In this document: piece after piece, positions 1 to 8,012 of the stretch
Numbering within the stretch: the stretch's first letter is position 1
How the letters are laid out: each line of letters opens with the position of its first letter
Notes under the pieces: model-generated
What the model saw: only the letters and a program-made list of their open reading frames with translations
Database searches by the model: none
What the model was told of the DNA's origin: nothing
From: Bacteroidaceae bacterium
GTDB lineage: Bacteria; Bacteroidota; Bacteroidia; Bacteroidales; Bacteroidaceae
Direction of reading: 5' to 3'
Assembly: GCA_017651315.1 (NCBI GenBank)
Contig: JAGCDE010000001.1
Location: forward strand, 1-64,000
DNA length: 64,000 nt
Made by a program: the position numbers and the translations under genes

Positions 1-1
1 A

Positions 2-205
2 AGATATCAGTATGTGTGCATCAGTCATTACAAGAACACCGGTATAACAGAAATGTCGGCCGATAATTTGGATTCATATCTGAAAGACTTGTCTAACGGA
101 AGAATAAAAGGTTTTACAATCCCATATTCATCTTCAAATTATAGATTGATCCAAAGGAATTTGTCAAGAGAATACTCCGACAAGGCTGTACTCTATCTCG
201 ATTAA
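2..205 (+). CDS. 3' end of a gene truncated by the window edge, unknown product
   Basis: The frame is open from the first bases of the window to a TAA at 203-205, so only the last 67 residues are visible. An internal GTG at 14 is unlikely to be the real start because the frame continues upstream of it. The visible part is polar and contains no family motif I recognise. It is AT-rich compared with the core genes that follow, like the neighbouring toxin module, and is closed by a strong terminator 20 bp downstream. No function can be assigned. Confidence 0.55.
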   Translation, partial: RYQYVCISHYKNTGITEMSADNLDSYLKDLSNGRIKGFTIPYSSSNYRLIQRNLSREYSDKAVLYLD

Positions 206-224
206 ACCAATAACAATAAGAAAA

Positions 225-257
225 AGAGGGTGGATATCAATGTCCGCCCTCTTTTTT
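225..257. terminator. Bidirectional Rho-independent terminator
   Basis: A 10-bp stem (AGAGGGTGGA at 225-234 against TCCGCCCTCT at 243-252, one G-T pair) with an 8-nt loop is followed by a T run and preceded by an A run. It lies between the plus-strand gene ending at 205 and the minus-strand gene ending at 271, so it can serve both. Confidence 0.8.
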
Positions 258-270
258 ATCATCATCCACT

Positions 271-693
271 TTATTTTACATTATAGATCAGGTCCAGTCC
301 CTGTTTCCTATAGAATTGAAATTTTCTGTCACTTGAAATCAAGGGAATACCATTGGTGATGGAATGTGAAATGATAACATGGTCAGAAGGATCATAATGT
401 TTTTCTTGATGGTTTAATTCCAGTTTTGAATAGGTTTCCATCTGTTCGGCGCCAACAGGAAGGATCTCTATAAAAAACACCTCTCTTATTGCATCTACCA
501 TCTCTTTTGCTGTTTTCCAAGCATGAGAAACTATTCCACCATTATTAAAACCCACAATAAGTTCCCTAACAGTTTCTGAACTGACACAGAAAATATTATC
601 GTAATCCTCCAGGATTATTTTAACGTCACGGCTTAATAGTTCTCGATCTAAAGCAAAATAGATGTAGATGTTGGTGTCAAGAAGATAACGCAC
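271..693 (-). CDS. PIN-domain toxin, VapC-like endoribonuclease
   Basis: A 140-aa single-domain protein that opens with the PIN signature LLDTNIYIYF. Probable metal-binding acids are D6, E40 or E44, D104 and D122, in the order expected for the family. VapC-type PIN toxins cut RNA, often tRNA, and are held inactive by a cognate antitoxin. Translation probably begins at the GTG 691-693, only 3 nt after the stop of the short upstream antitoxin gene, so the two are very likely co-transcribed and coupled. The gene is AT-rich relative to the core genes, as is common for mobile toxin-antitoxin modules. The PIN fold is a confident call; the RNA target is unknown. Confidence 0.85.
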   Translation of the reverse strand: MRYLLDTNIYIYFALDRELLSRDVKIILEDYDNIFCVSSETVRELIVGFNNGGIVSHAWKTAKEMVDAIREVFFIEILPVGAEQMETYSKLELNHQEKHYDPSDHVIISHSITNGIPLISSDRKFQFYRKQGLDLIYNVK

Positions 694-696
694 GGG

Positions 697-828
697 TTAC
701 AACTCAAACTTAGGGTCGATAACAGTAAATGCGCCCTGATACCTACCCATTGCCTCCCAAGTACGATTACACCTTTTTTTCTTCTCAGGAGTCTCAGATT
801 TTTGTTCTGTTTCTTTTTTCATAATCAT
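697..828 (-). CDS. Short antitoxin candidate (43 aa) paired with the PIN toxin
   Basis: A 43-codon frame begins at ATG 826-828 (an in-frame ATG at 820-822 is an alternative) and ends at TAA 697-699, 3 nt before the toxin's GTG. The product has a lysine- and glutamate-rich N-terminus and an ordered-looking C-terminus, RTWEAMGRYQGAFTVIDPK. Antitoxins of PIN toxins commonly have a small toxin-wrapping C-terminal segment. No DNA-binding domain is obvious in so short a protein. Gene order and tight spacing fit a type II operon with the antitoxin first. The pairing is inferred from position, not from a family match. Confidence 0.6.
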   Translation of the reverse strand: MIMKKETEQKSETPEKKKRCNRTWEAMGRYQGAFTVIDPKFEL

Positions 829-918
829 ATTGTTTTAAGTATTAGTAATTACATAGTCTTATATGGATTGCAAACCTATCCTGTAAAACCTATGTTCATC
901 GGCAAAGATAGTCATTAA

Positions 919-960
919 TTTTGTTGATTATCAACAAAAGGCAAATAATTCTCAATTATT
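919..960. promoter_or_regulatory. Palindromes upstream of the toxin-antitoxin operon and the BlaI gene
   Basis: A perfect 9-bp-arm dyad (TTTTGTTGA, TTA, TCAACAAAA; 919-939) is followed by a second dyad (AATAATT, CTC, AATTATT; 944-960). They lie in the 243-bp region between the divergent antitoxin gene (starts 828) and the BlaI-type gene (starts 1072). Either could be an operator for the toxin-antitoxin module or the divergent repressor. No T run follows, so neither is a typical terminator. Confidence 0.45.
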
Positions 961-1017
961 CTGTATGTTTATGTTTACAACGAAAGTATAAAAAATTGTC
1001 AAAATGTTTGGTTGTTT

Positions 1018-1030
1018 TTACAAAATGTAA
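1018..1030. promoter_or_regulatory. Candidate BlaI-type operator
   Basis: TTACA AAA TGTAA is a perfect 13-bp dyad, 41 bp upstream of the BlaI-type start. BlaI and MecI proteins bind dyads with TACA/TGTA half-sites, so this fits autoregulation of the pair. The spacing between half-sites is 3 rather than the usual 2. A weak -7-like TTATTTG follows at about 1031-1037, so a repressor bound here would block initiation. Confidence 0.5.
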
Positions 1031-1071
1031 TTTATTTGCATCGGAAGCCTGAAACAAAACATTATTGAGAT

Positions 1072-1434
1072 ATGAAAAAACTGACCGATAAGGAACTTGC
1101 AATCATGAACGTGCTCTGGGATAACGGGGCGCTGTCTATGAGAGATCTGCTGGAACGCATGCCCGAGCCTCAGCCTAACTTCAACACGCTGACTACGTTT
1201 GTGCGCCGTCTGGAGGTAAGCGGAATGATTAAACATCAGGAGCTGGGTGCCCGGTTCTTCCTGTATGAGCCTGCCGTAAGCCGTGACAAATACGTTGAGT
1301 TGATGAACAAGGAGAGTGTGTCCCGGTTCTTCAATGGCTCATACAAGGATTTCATATCCTGCCTTGTGCAGCAGGAGGAGGTAAGTATTGACGATCTCAA
1401 GGATCTTATCCGAATGGCTGAAAACGCAAAGTAA
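1072..1434 (+). CDS. BlaI/MecI/CopY-family transcriptional repressor
   Basis: A 120-aa protein with the family's winged helix-turn-helix in the first ~75 residues: the LTDKELAIMNVLWDNG opening, then the recognition region around NFNTLTTFVRRLEVSGMI. The C-terminal part (residues ~85-120) is helical and should form the dimer. In BlaI systems the partner membrane protease triggers cleavage or release of the repressor. The gene for that partner starts 5 nt downstream. In Bacteroidota such pairs control many functions besides beta-lactamase, and no beta-lactamase is nearby. The start agrees with the second copy of this family at 62830. Confidence 0.9.
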   Translation: MKKLTDKELAIMNVLWDNGALSMRDLLERMPEPQPNFNTLTTFVRRLEVSGMIKHQELGARFFLYEPAVSRDKYVELMNKESVSRFFNGSYKDFISCLVQQEEVSIDDLKDLIRMAENAK

Positions 1435-1439
1435 AAATC

Positions 1440-3674
1440 ATGGGTAGTATAGTTCTTTACATAATGGAATGGGCTTTTGCCCTGATAGTTCTGCTTACCA
1501 TCTATAAAGTGGCATTCAGCGGAACTACGTTCTGCCGTTTCAACCGCTTCTACCTGTTAGGAGCAACGGTGCTCTCGGCACTTCTCCCCTTATTGCACAT
1601 TACCATTCCTGAAAGAACTCCCGTAATGGGCGAGATGACCATTGAGCGTATGGAGTTTGCTCAGGAGTTGTCCGGCACCTTTATCCTGATAGGTGAGCCG
1701 CAGATGATGGCGGTAGAGACCTCTGAGCCTGCAGGGCACAGTATGTGGGCAGTGATACTGGTATGCATGTATTCTGCTTATGTACTGATGCTCCTGTTGG
1801 GCTGGTCACGCAGTATCATCAGGGCAAGACGGTTCTTGCGCGGCAAAAACCGCCGCCGCATAAGCCGTACGGTATGGCTGGTTACGCATGATGAGTCATT
1901 CGGCCCGTTCAGCTGGATGAATTATATTGTAATATCCGATATGGAGAACGGATTTGCCCGCCGGGCAAGCCTAAGGCATGAGTTTGCACATATAAGGCTG
2001 CTGCATTCAGCTGATCTGGTGTTCCTGTTAGCCTGCACCGTGGTTAATCCGGTATGCTGGCTTGTACTGCAAGAGATAAAGATAGTCCATGAGTTTGAGG
2101 CCGACAGCGAAGTGATCAACCGCTACGGCATACGAAACAGTGACTATCAGAAACTATTGATAATGCGGACTGTAGGTGCAGAGGCCTATGCGCTGGCCAG
2201 TTCCTTTAACCTTAACATCAAAAAGAGAATTATTATGTTGAACAAGAACCAAACCCGGAAGAGCCGCCTCATGTGGCTGCTTCTCCTGATTCCCATGCTT
2301 GGAATGACATCTGTCCTGTTTGCCCGTACTGAAAAGAAGGCCGACATGATTGAACTGGAAAACATCTATCCTACAGATGCCGATCTGTCGGCCAAACTGG
2401 CCCAAGACGGTTATCTCATCGGAAAGGTTATTGACGATAACGGTCCTGTTGCCGAGGCACGGGTCAGCGTAATAAGCCTGAAGGGGATGGTATCCTATAG
2501 CAGCCTTACTGACCAGGACGGCAACTTTATTCTGAGAGAATACAATCCGGAACACATGATAAGAATCATAAAAACCGGGTATCAGGAATTCAAGGGTATT
2601 ATCAATTCGGATAATCCGGTTATCTCTCTGACAAAACTGAAAGATAACGGCAATGCCGATAATGAGCGTGATTCCCAACAGATGGAGGCTCTTGTAATGG
2701 ACGCTGAAGAAATTCCGGAATTTCCGGGTGGCACTGTCGCTTTACTTGAGTATCTCAGAAAGAATATAAAGTATCCTGCTGTGTGCAAAGAGAACAACGT
2801 TCAGGGAAGAGTAATAGTTTCATTCATTATAGATACAGACGGCTCGATAACTGAGGCAGAGGTAGTAAGGTCAGTTGATCCGTTGCTTGATGCCGAAGCC
2901 CTGAGAACAATAAGTAAGATGCCCGCATGGAAACCCGGCAGGAAGAATGGCAACATTGTAAAAGTAAGATACTCAGTTCCCATCAATTTCAGACTTGATT
3001 CTTCAACGGCAAGACCATCATCTCCACAATGGATTTATCTTTATGATATAACAGGATCAGACGAAGATGAAATCGGCAGCATCATGATGTCATTGTTGGC
3101 ATCGTCAATAAAAAATAACGGACAGGATTTGAACCAGCCCCATCTGAATACGCCTGAATTCAGGAACCTGATGACCGCATACAGATCTGCCCAAGAAGAA
3201 CTGCAATCTTTACAAAACAAGATGCAGGAAGAGATGCAGGCTTTAAACAATGATGTGACGAAAGAAACCGAGGATTATCTGAATCGGCGGGATGAACTGA
3301 CTGAAAGCATGCGTTCCAGCTATGAAAAGGAGTTGGCTGACGATCAGCAAAAGCTGACACAGAAATATCAGGAATTTCAGGAAACTTTGCGTAAGAGAAA
3401 CGATGAACTTATTGGCAGTATCCAGCCCAGGATCAATGAAGCCTGGCGTTCCATCTCAAAGGACGGAGCATACGTTTGCTTAAACCTCACTGACGGCATG
3501 CCACATGATGATGTCATTGTATCGCCCGATAATATGGAATCGGCCATAAAAGACCTCCTTGAGGGTCGCCGCAACGCAGTTGCCATCTCATTCTCAGCAA
3601 TAACTTCACAGCAGGTCAAGCAACTGATATCAGACAAATACGCCAATAAACCTGTGTTTTTCATGAGTTTATGA
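1440..3674 (+). CDS. BlaR1-like M56 membrane peptidase fused to TonB and Skp/OmpH-like domains
   Basis: A 744-aa fusion. Residues 1-260 are an M56 peptidase domain with several membrane segments, a zinc motif HEFAH at 180-184 and a likely third ligand in HEFEAD (E220). Another membrane segment follows at ~270-295. Residues ~320-395 look like a carboxypeptidase-D regulatory domain, and ~423-517 are a TonB C-terminal domain (PEFPGG start, HxxP-like KYPAVCKENNVQGRV, later MPAWKPGR). Residues ~560-744 are a long coiled coil ending in a segment like the Skp/OmpH chaperone C-terminus (GAYVCLNLTDG, VIVSPDN). Family knowledge predicts a signal-dependent protease that inactivates the upstream repressor. 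The periplasmic TonB and Skp-like parts suggest the signal is envelope or outer-membrane state; that is inference. Confidence 0.85.
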   Translation: MGSIVLYIMEWAFALIVLLTIYKVAFSGTTFCRFNRFYLLGATVLSALLPLLHITIPERTPVMGEMTIERMEFAQELSGTFILIGEPQMMAVETSEPAGHSMWAVILVCMYSAYVLMLLLGWSRSIIRARRFLRGKNRRRISRTVWLVTHDESFGPFSWMNYIVISDMENGFARRASLRHEFAHIRLLHSADLVFLLACTVVNPVCWLVLQEIKIVHEFEADSEVINRYGIRNSDYQKLLIMRTVGAEAYALASSFNLNIKKRIIMLNKNQTRKSRLMWLLLLIPMLGMTSVLFARTEKKADMIELENIYPTDADLSAKLAQDGYLIGKVIDDNGPVAEARVSVISLKGMVSYSSLTDQDGNFILREYNPEHMIRIIKTGYQEFKGIINSDNPVISLTKLKDNGNADNERDSQQMEALVMDAEEIPEFPGGTVALLEYLRKNIKYPAVCKENNVQGRVIVSFIIDTDGSITEAEVVRSVDPLLDAEALRTISKMPAWKPGRKNGNIVKVRYSVPINFRLDSSTARPSSPQWIYLYDITGSDEDEIGSIMMSLLASSIKNNGQDLNQPHLNTPEFRNLMTAYRSAQEELQSLQNKMQEEMQALNNDVTKETEDYLNRRDELTESMRSSYEKELADDQQKLTQKYQEFQETLRKRNDELIGSIQPRINEAWRSISKDGAYVCLNLTDGMPHDDVIVSPDNMESAIKDLLEGRRNAVAISFSAITSQQVKQLISDKYANKPVFFMSL

Positions 3675-3687
3675 TATTTGTCAAAAC

Positions 3688-3725
3688 GGTACAATTGGGG
3701 TCTGACTCCAATTGTATCATTTTTT
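3688..3725 (+). terminator. Rho-independent terminator after the BlaR1-like gene
   Basis: An 11-bp stem (GGTACAATTGG 3688-3698 against CCAATTGTATC 3708-3718, one G-T pair) with a 9-nt loop is followed by a T run at 3720-3725. It separates the repressor/protease pair from the barrel gene. The arms carry TACA and TGTA, so a second role in BlaI binding is possible but unproven. Confidence 0.75.
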
Positions 3726-3737
3726 GACTTTTGCAAA

Positions 3738-3769
3738 GTTGCATCGTATAAGAAGGTGAAATAACTTTG
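3738..3769 (+). promoter_or_regulatory. Bacteroidota-type promoter of the 3775 barrel gene
   Basis: A -33-like GTTG (3738-3741), 20-bp spacer and perfect -7 box TAACTTTG (3762-3769). The box ends only 5 nt before the ATG at 3775, so the transcript would have almost no leader. Confidence 0.7.
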
Positions 3770-3774
3770 CAGGC

Positions 3775-6504
3775 ATGAATCTTAAGAGAGTTCTTTTGGC
3801 AGTGATGCTGCTTATCAGTATGGTTGTTAGTGCGCAGGATTGGAGCAGTCCTGAGACCGAGTCGATGCTACGCACTTATGTCAAGCAGATTTTCCAGGTG
3901 GATGGAAAGGTGTACGGCGTGGATGATTATGAGCCGGAGCCTTATCCGCTGCAGGGTGCCAATATCCTGGTTACCTGCATGGGCGATACCACTGAGTTTG
4001 ACGGCTCCATGGCCGATAAGGACGGTGAGTTCTGGATCTATATGTCGCGCCGTGACCGGCTTAAGGACACTCGTCTGCGCGTAAGGATATCTTATCTTGG
4101 CATGCAGACGCTGGATTCAATATTCAATCCTCCCATGAAGCGCGAGAGCGGAATACACACATATACGATCCGACTTGATTCCGTGGTGCTGCGCAGCAAT
4201 CCGCTCACCACCGAGGAGGTTGAGATTGTGGCCGAGCTGCAGCGAATGTACCAGCGCGGAGATACTGTAATTTTCAATGCCGATGCCTACGAGATGCCCA
4301 CCGGTAGCGTGCTCCTGGACTTGGTGCGCCGTCTGCCCGGACTGAAATACACTGACGGTAAGATGACCTACCTGGGACGTGACATCAATGAGATACGGCT
4401 GAACGGAGACTCGTTCTTCAAGCGTGACATGAGCATAGCCCTGAACAACATGCCCACCGAGAAGCTCAAGAGCCTCAAGGTGTATGAAGTACCTGATGAC
4501 ACCCTCAACGTGATGAGTGACAATCATCTTGTCATGGACATGCAGACCAAGACACCTATGGACCGCACCACATTCGCGAGCGTAGAACTTGGGACCACTG
4601 AGAAATTTGACAAGTACAGGGTGTCGGTCGATGGCTCCACCTGGAAGCAGGGAGGGTCTGAGATGTACGGCTCATTATCCCGTAACACTATTCCGTATGA
4701 GTATTCCAACCAGCTCAAGACCGAAAATTCCAGCGGCAACATATATTACAGCAAGGAGTTCAAGAAGCTGTCAGTCGGGGCATCGGCAAATTACGGAAGC
4801 AATTACAACGAGAACAAGACAGCCAGTTACAGCAAAATGTTCATGCCTGGGTTTACACAAAATTCAGTGACTGAGAATTCCTACTCCAATGGCGGGCGCA
4901 ACTGGAGCGGTAGTGTGGACCTGAACGGGCGGATTGATGACAAGACCTGGTATAACATGGAGTTGTCCATGTCCGGAAGTCAGAGTGAAAACAGCAGCAA
5001 TTCAACTGATTCCATATCTAATGACGGAGAGGGACTGATAAGTTCCACCAAACAATCCAGTATCGGAGAGAGCACGGGCAGTTCATACGGTTTGAACGGA
5101 GGTTTGGGCAAGACTTTCGGCAAGGATGACAGGTACCACCTGAATATCTATATGAGGGCAGCCCATTCTGATAATGACGGCATCAGTACAAACATATCGG
5201 AAAGCCGTTTCATACAGCTTGGTGACAGCGTCCGCAGGGTAAACCACAGGATTTACACACCTTCCCATACAAACAACTACAGCGCCAATGTGAATATAAA
5301 CCGTCAGATGGGTGATGCCGGCTATGTCGGATTAGGTTACCGTTTCTCATTCGATGACGGCAAAAGCATTCAGCGATATGAGGATATAAACGCTGACGGC
5401 ACCGGTACTGATGTGGATTCACTCTTCTATGACAGACGGAACAGCAATCTGACAAACACTTTTGACTTGGATTATTTCTACTCGGACTCCGTTTACAGGA
5501 TTAATATGTCAGCCAGTGCCGCTCCGGTACTTATGACTATCGATAATCTTAACAGGATCCCGGACAGGGATGACGAGCATATACGTTACAGAGGTATCCG
5601 ATACTCAGTGGATGCCGATTTCCGTGTCAAGGTATTCCGAAAGAGCCAGATAGGCCTGGGATACAACGGCTCAAACGGACTTCCCGGAGTGGAGCAGCTA
5701 TCCATGGTGACTGATTACAGCGATCCCATGAACATACATGAGGGTAACAGTAACCTCAAGAACTCATTTTCGCATAATGTAAATCTGGAGTTCCAGCTCC
5801 AGTCCTGGATGCGTACCCGCGTGAGCTACGGCACAACTTTCAACCAGATAACCACACTTACCCGTCTGGACAGGCAGACCGGTGCCAGAATAACATCGCC
5901 CGAGAATATTAACGGCAGCTGGAATACGAGTGAATACTTATTCCTTACCTATCCATTCCAGGATCTGTCGGTGAATTTTACCGCCAACCATTCTCTTCAC
6001 CATAATGTTGCTTTTGTCCAGTCTTTTACCGATGCATCCGTTAACAGGAGCGCTACGGACTATCATCAGGTGAGCCTTAGCATGGAGGGCGCGTACTCTG
6101 ACCAGTTCTGGATGATTCAGGGAAATGTGGGTTACACAATGGACCGCAGCAAGAGTGATTACCTGGACAAGGCCAGCGGTGGAAAACGCTTCAATGCCGG
6201 TGTGGAGCTGTCATACCAGTCATCGATAGGATTGGGCGCATCGACAAGATGCAGCTACAACCGCCCGTTCGGGTATGAGATGGAATCGGCCAACCGTCCG
6301 GAGTGTCTGTGGAACATTTCGGCGGAATGGAGCTTCCTAAAGAGCCGTCAGGCTACGCTCTCGCTTACGTGGCGCGACATACTCAAGCAGTACAACGGGT
6401 TTTCCGCATCGGTGTCGGGCACAAGCTGGAACGAGAGCCGTAATTTCGGCGACACCTCCATGTTCATCATCGCCTTCAGCTACCGTTTCAACGATTTCCG
6501 TTGA
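3775..6504 (+). CDS. TonB-receptor-like outer membrane beta-barrel protein
   Basis: A 909-aa protein with a signal peptide (MNLKRVLLAVMLLISMVVSA). Residues ~30-130 resemble a carboxypeptidase-D regulatory-like domain and ~150-240 a plug domain (RRLPGLKYTDGKM, EIRLNGDSFFKRD). A long C-terminal barrel rich in Tyr/Asn/Ser strands ends in IIAFSYRFNDFR, a normal barrel terminus. This matches the OMP_b-brl receptor-like proteins of Bacteroidota, which lack a clear TonB box and a SusD partner. It sits after the BlaI/BlaR1 pair but has its own promoter and a terminator in between. It may be a target of that regulator. Substrate unknown; a role in peptide or metal transport, or in envelope maintenance, cannot be separated here. 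Confidence 0.8.
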   Translation: MNLKRVLLAVMLLISMVVSAQDWSSPETESMLRTYVKQIFQVDGKVYGVDDYEPEPYPLQGANILVTCMGDTTEFDGSMADKDGEFWIYMSRRDRLKDTRLRVRISYLGMQTLDSIFNPPMKRESGIHTYTIRLDSVVLRSNPLTTEEVEIVAELQRMYQRGDTVIFNADAYEMPTGSVLLDLVRRLPGLKYTDGKMTYLGRDINEIRLNGDSFFKRDMSIALNNMPTEKLKSLKVYEVPDDTLNVMSDNHLVMDMQTKTPMDRTTFASVELGTTEKFDKYRVSVDGSTWKQGGSEMYGSLSRNTIPYEYSNQLKTENSSGNIYYSKEFKKLSVGASANYGSNYNENKTASYSKMFMPGFTQNSVTENSYSNGGRNWSGSVDLNGRIDDKTWYNMELSMSGSQSENSSNSTDSISNDGEGLISSTKQSSIGESTGSSYGLNGGLGKTFGKDDRYHLNIYMRAAHSDNDGISTNISESRFIQLGDSVRRVNHRIYTPSHTNNYSANVNINRQMGDAGYVGLGYRFSFDDGKSIQRYEDINADGTGTDVDSLFYDRRNSNLTNTFDLDYFYSDSVYRINMSASAAPVLMTIDNLNRIPDRDDEHIRYRGIRYSVDADFRVKVFRKSQIGLGYNGSNGLPGVEQLSMVTDYSDPMNIHEGNSNLKNSFSHNVNLEFQLQSWMRTRVSYGTTFNQITTLTRLDRQTGARITSPENINGSWNTSEYLFLTYPFQDLSVNFTANHSLHHNVAFVQSFTDASVNRSATDYHQVSLSMEGAYSDQFWMIQGNVGYTMDRSKSDYLDKASGGKRFNAGVELSYQSSIGLGASTRCSYNRPFGYEMESANRPECLWNISAEWSFLKSRQATLSLTWRDILKQYNGFSASVSGTSWNESRNFGDTSMFIIAFSYRFNDFR

Positions 6505-6572
6505 TTCTTCACCGGGTGGCGCAAGACCCGTCCCCTTCGGAAAAGGATTATTGTCAAACATATTCCAAAATT

Positions 6573-6608
6573 CATGGAACAAATCAAACGGATTCAAAAC
6601 AGATTCTT
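6573..6608. repeat. Partial end of the dispersed hairpin element
   Basis: CATGGAACAAATC followed within 25 bp by AAAACAGATTCTT resembles the right terminal repeat of the full elements at 14798-14953 and 51743-51906. The rest of the element is absent. It lies directly upstream of the manC promoter. Confidence 0.5.
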
Positions 6609-6622
6609 AGAAAGAAAAATAG

Positions 6623-6630
6623 TATTTTTG
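6623..6630 (+). promoter_or_regulatory. -7 box of the manC promoter
   Basis: TATTTTTG matches TAnnTTTG and ends 4 nt before the manC ATG at 6635. No good TTTG -33 element is seen at the usual spacing. The position implies a very short or absent leader. Confidence 0.55.
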
Positions 6631-6634
6631 CAAC

Positions 6635-7999
6635 ATGAAAATAATCCTTTTGTCCGGAGGCTCAGGACAACGGCTTTGGCCTCTATCAAACGATGCCCGT
6701 TCCAAGCAGTTCCTTCAGTTGCTTGAGAAACCCGGTGGCGGAATGGAGTCAATGGTGCAGAGAGTGGTGCGTCAGATACAGGAGGCACATCTTACAGACA
6801 GTATAACTATTGCCACTAATGCGTCCCAGAGCGATGTCATCCGGAATCAGTTAGGGGAGCTGACCGACATGGTCACAGAGCCCGAGAGGCGTGACACCTT
6901 CCCGGCTATCGCCCTCGCTGCGTCGTATCTCGCCCTCGAAAAGAGTTGCGGTATGGGCGAGACGGTTGTGGTCATGCCTTGTGACCCATATACCGAGGCG
7001 GGGTATTTCGAGACTATCCGATATATGGCACAGGCTGTAGAATCCGGAGTGGCGGAGATGGTGCTGATGGGAATAACCCCCACATACCCTTCCACAAAAT
7101 TCGGGTATGTGGTGCCGGAAGTCAGACCGGATGCCGCTTCTCACGAGCCTGTCATGGTCAGGAGATTTACGGAGAAACCATCGGCCGACAAGGCCGTGGA
7201 ACTTCTGGAAGAGGGCGCCATGTGGAATGGCGGAATCTTCGCTTTCAAGCTGGGGTACATCATGCGGATAGTCCGTAAATATGTGGACTCCGGAACTTTT
7301 GCCGGGATTCGTTCGGATTACGGAAAGTTCCCTAAGATCAGCTTTGACTATGAGGTGGCGGAGAAGGCCTCTTCAGTGGCTGTGGTCGCATATAACGGTG
7401 AATGGAAGGATCTGGGTACCTGGAACAGCCTGACTGCGGAACTCTCATCCGCAACACTCGGCAATGCCAGGATCGGGCCGGACTGTGAGAATGTCCACGC
7501 TGTCAATGAACTGCGTATCCCCATGTTTGTCAACGGTATCAGCAATGCGGTTGTGGCCGCCAGTCCCGACGGTATCCTTGTGTGTGGCAAGGATTACTGT
7601 GAGTCCCTCAAGAACCATGTGGGGGAATTCCGTTCACGTCCTATGTTCGAGGAGCGCAGATGGGGTTCATACCGGGTCCTTGATGAAAAACGGATGTCCG
7701 ACGGGATGTGGTCCCTGACCAAGCTTATGACAATAGATGCGGGCAAAGCCATCAGTTACCAGCGTCATCTTCACCGTTCCGAGACATGGACGGTTATTGA
7801 CGGTGAGGGACTGTTCGTGCTCAGCGGCAAGGTGTCGAAGATAGGTCGTGGCGATGTGGTCAGCATACCCTGCGGCGACCTGCATACCATCAGGGCGATT
7901 TCCGGAATCTCTTTCATAGAGGTGCAGATCGGCACCTGTCTCGTGGAAGAGGATATTGAACGCGTTGATTTCCGTTGGGATGGGATTATTCTGGACTGA
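6635..7999 (+). CDS. manC: Mannose-1-phosphate guanylyltransferase / mannose-6-phosphate isomerase
   Basis: A 454-aa bifunctional type II enzyme. Residues 1-~290 are the nucleotidyltransferase domain with the LLSGGSGQRLWPLS nucleotide-binding loop at the N-terminus, KQF just after it and the RRFTEKPS motif near residue 175. The C-terminal ~110 residues are the cupin-type isomerase domain (RWGSYRVLD, QRHLHRSETWTVIDGEG, IPCGDLHTI). It makes GDP-mannose for capsule, LPS or glycoprotein fucose and mannose. Length is normal for the bifunctional family. The GH43 gene follows 13 nt after the stop, so the two are probably co-transcribed. Confidence 0.92.
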   Translation: MKIILLSGGSGQRLWPLSNDARSKQFLQLLEKPGGGMESMVQRVVRQIQEAHLTDSITIATNASQSDVIRNQLGELTDMVTEPERRDTFPAIALAASYLALEKSCGMGETVVVMPCDPYTEAGYFETIRYMAQAVESGVAEMVLMGITPTYPSTKFGYVVPEVRPDAASHEPVMVRRFTEKPSADKAVELLEEGAMWNGGIFAFKLGYIMRIVRKYVDSGTFAGIRSDYGKFPKISFDYEVAEKASSVAVVAYNGEWKDLGTWNSLTAELSSATLGNARIGPDCENVHAVNELRIPMFVNGISNAVVAASPDGILVCGKDYCESLKNHVGEFRSRPMFEERRWGSYRVLDEKRMSDGMWSLTKLMTIDAGKAISYQRHLHRSETWTVIDGEGLFVLSGKVSKIGRGDVVSIPCGDLHTIRAISGISFIEVQIGTCLVEEDIERVDFRWDGIILD

Positions 8000-8012
8000 A
8001 CGTTTCTGAAAT

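Noticed and set aside
6505-6540. Hairpin CGGGT/ACCCG after the 3775 barrel gene as a terminator
   Set aside because: The stem is short and no T run follows.
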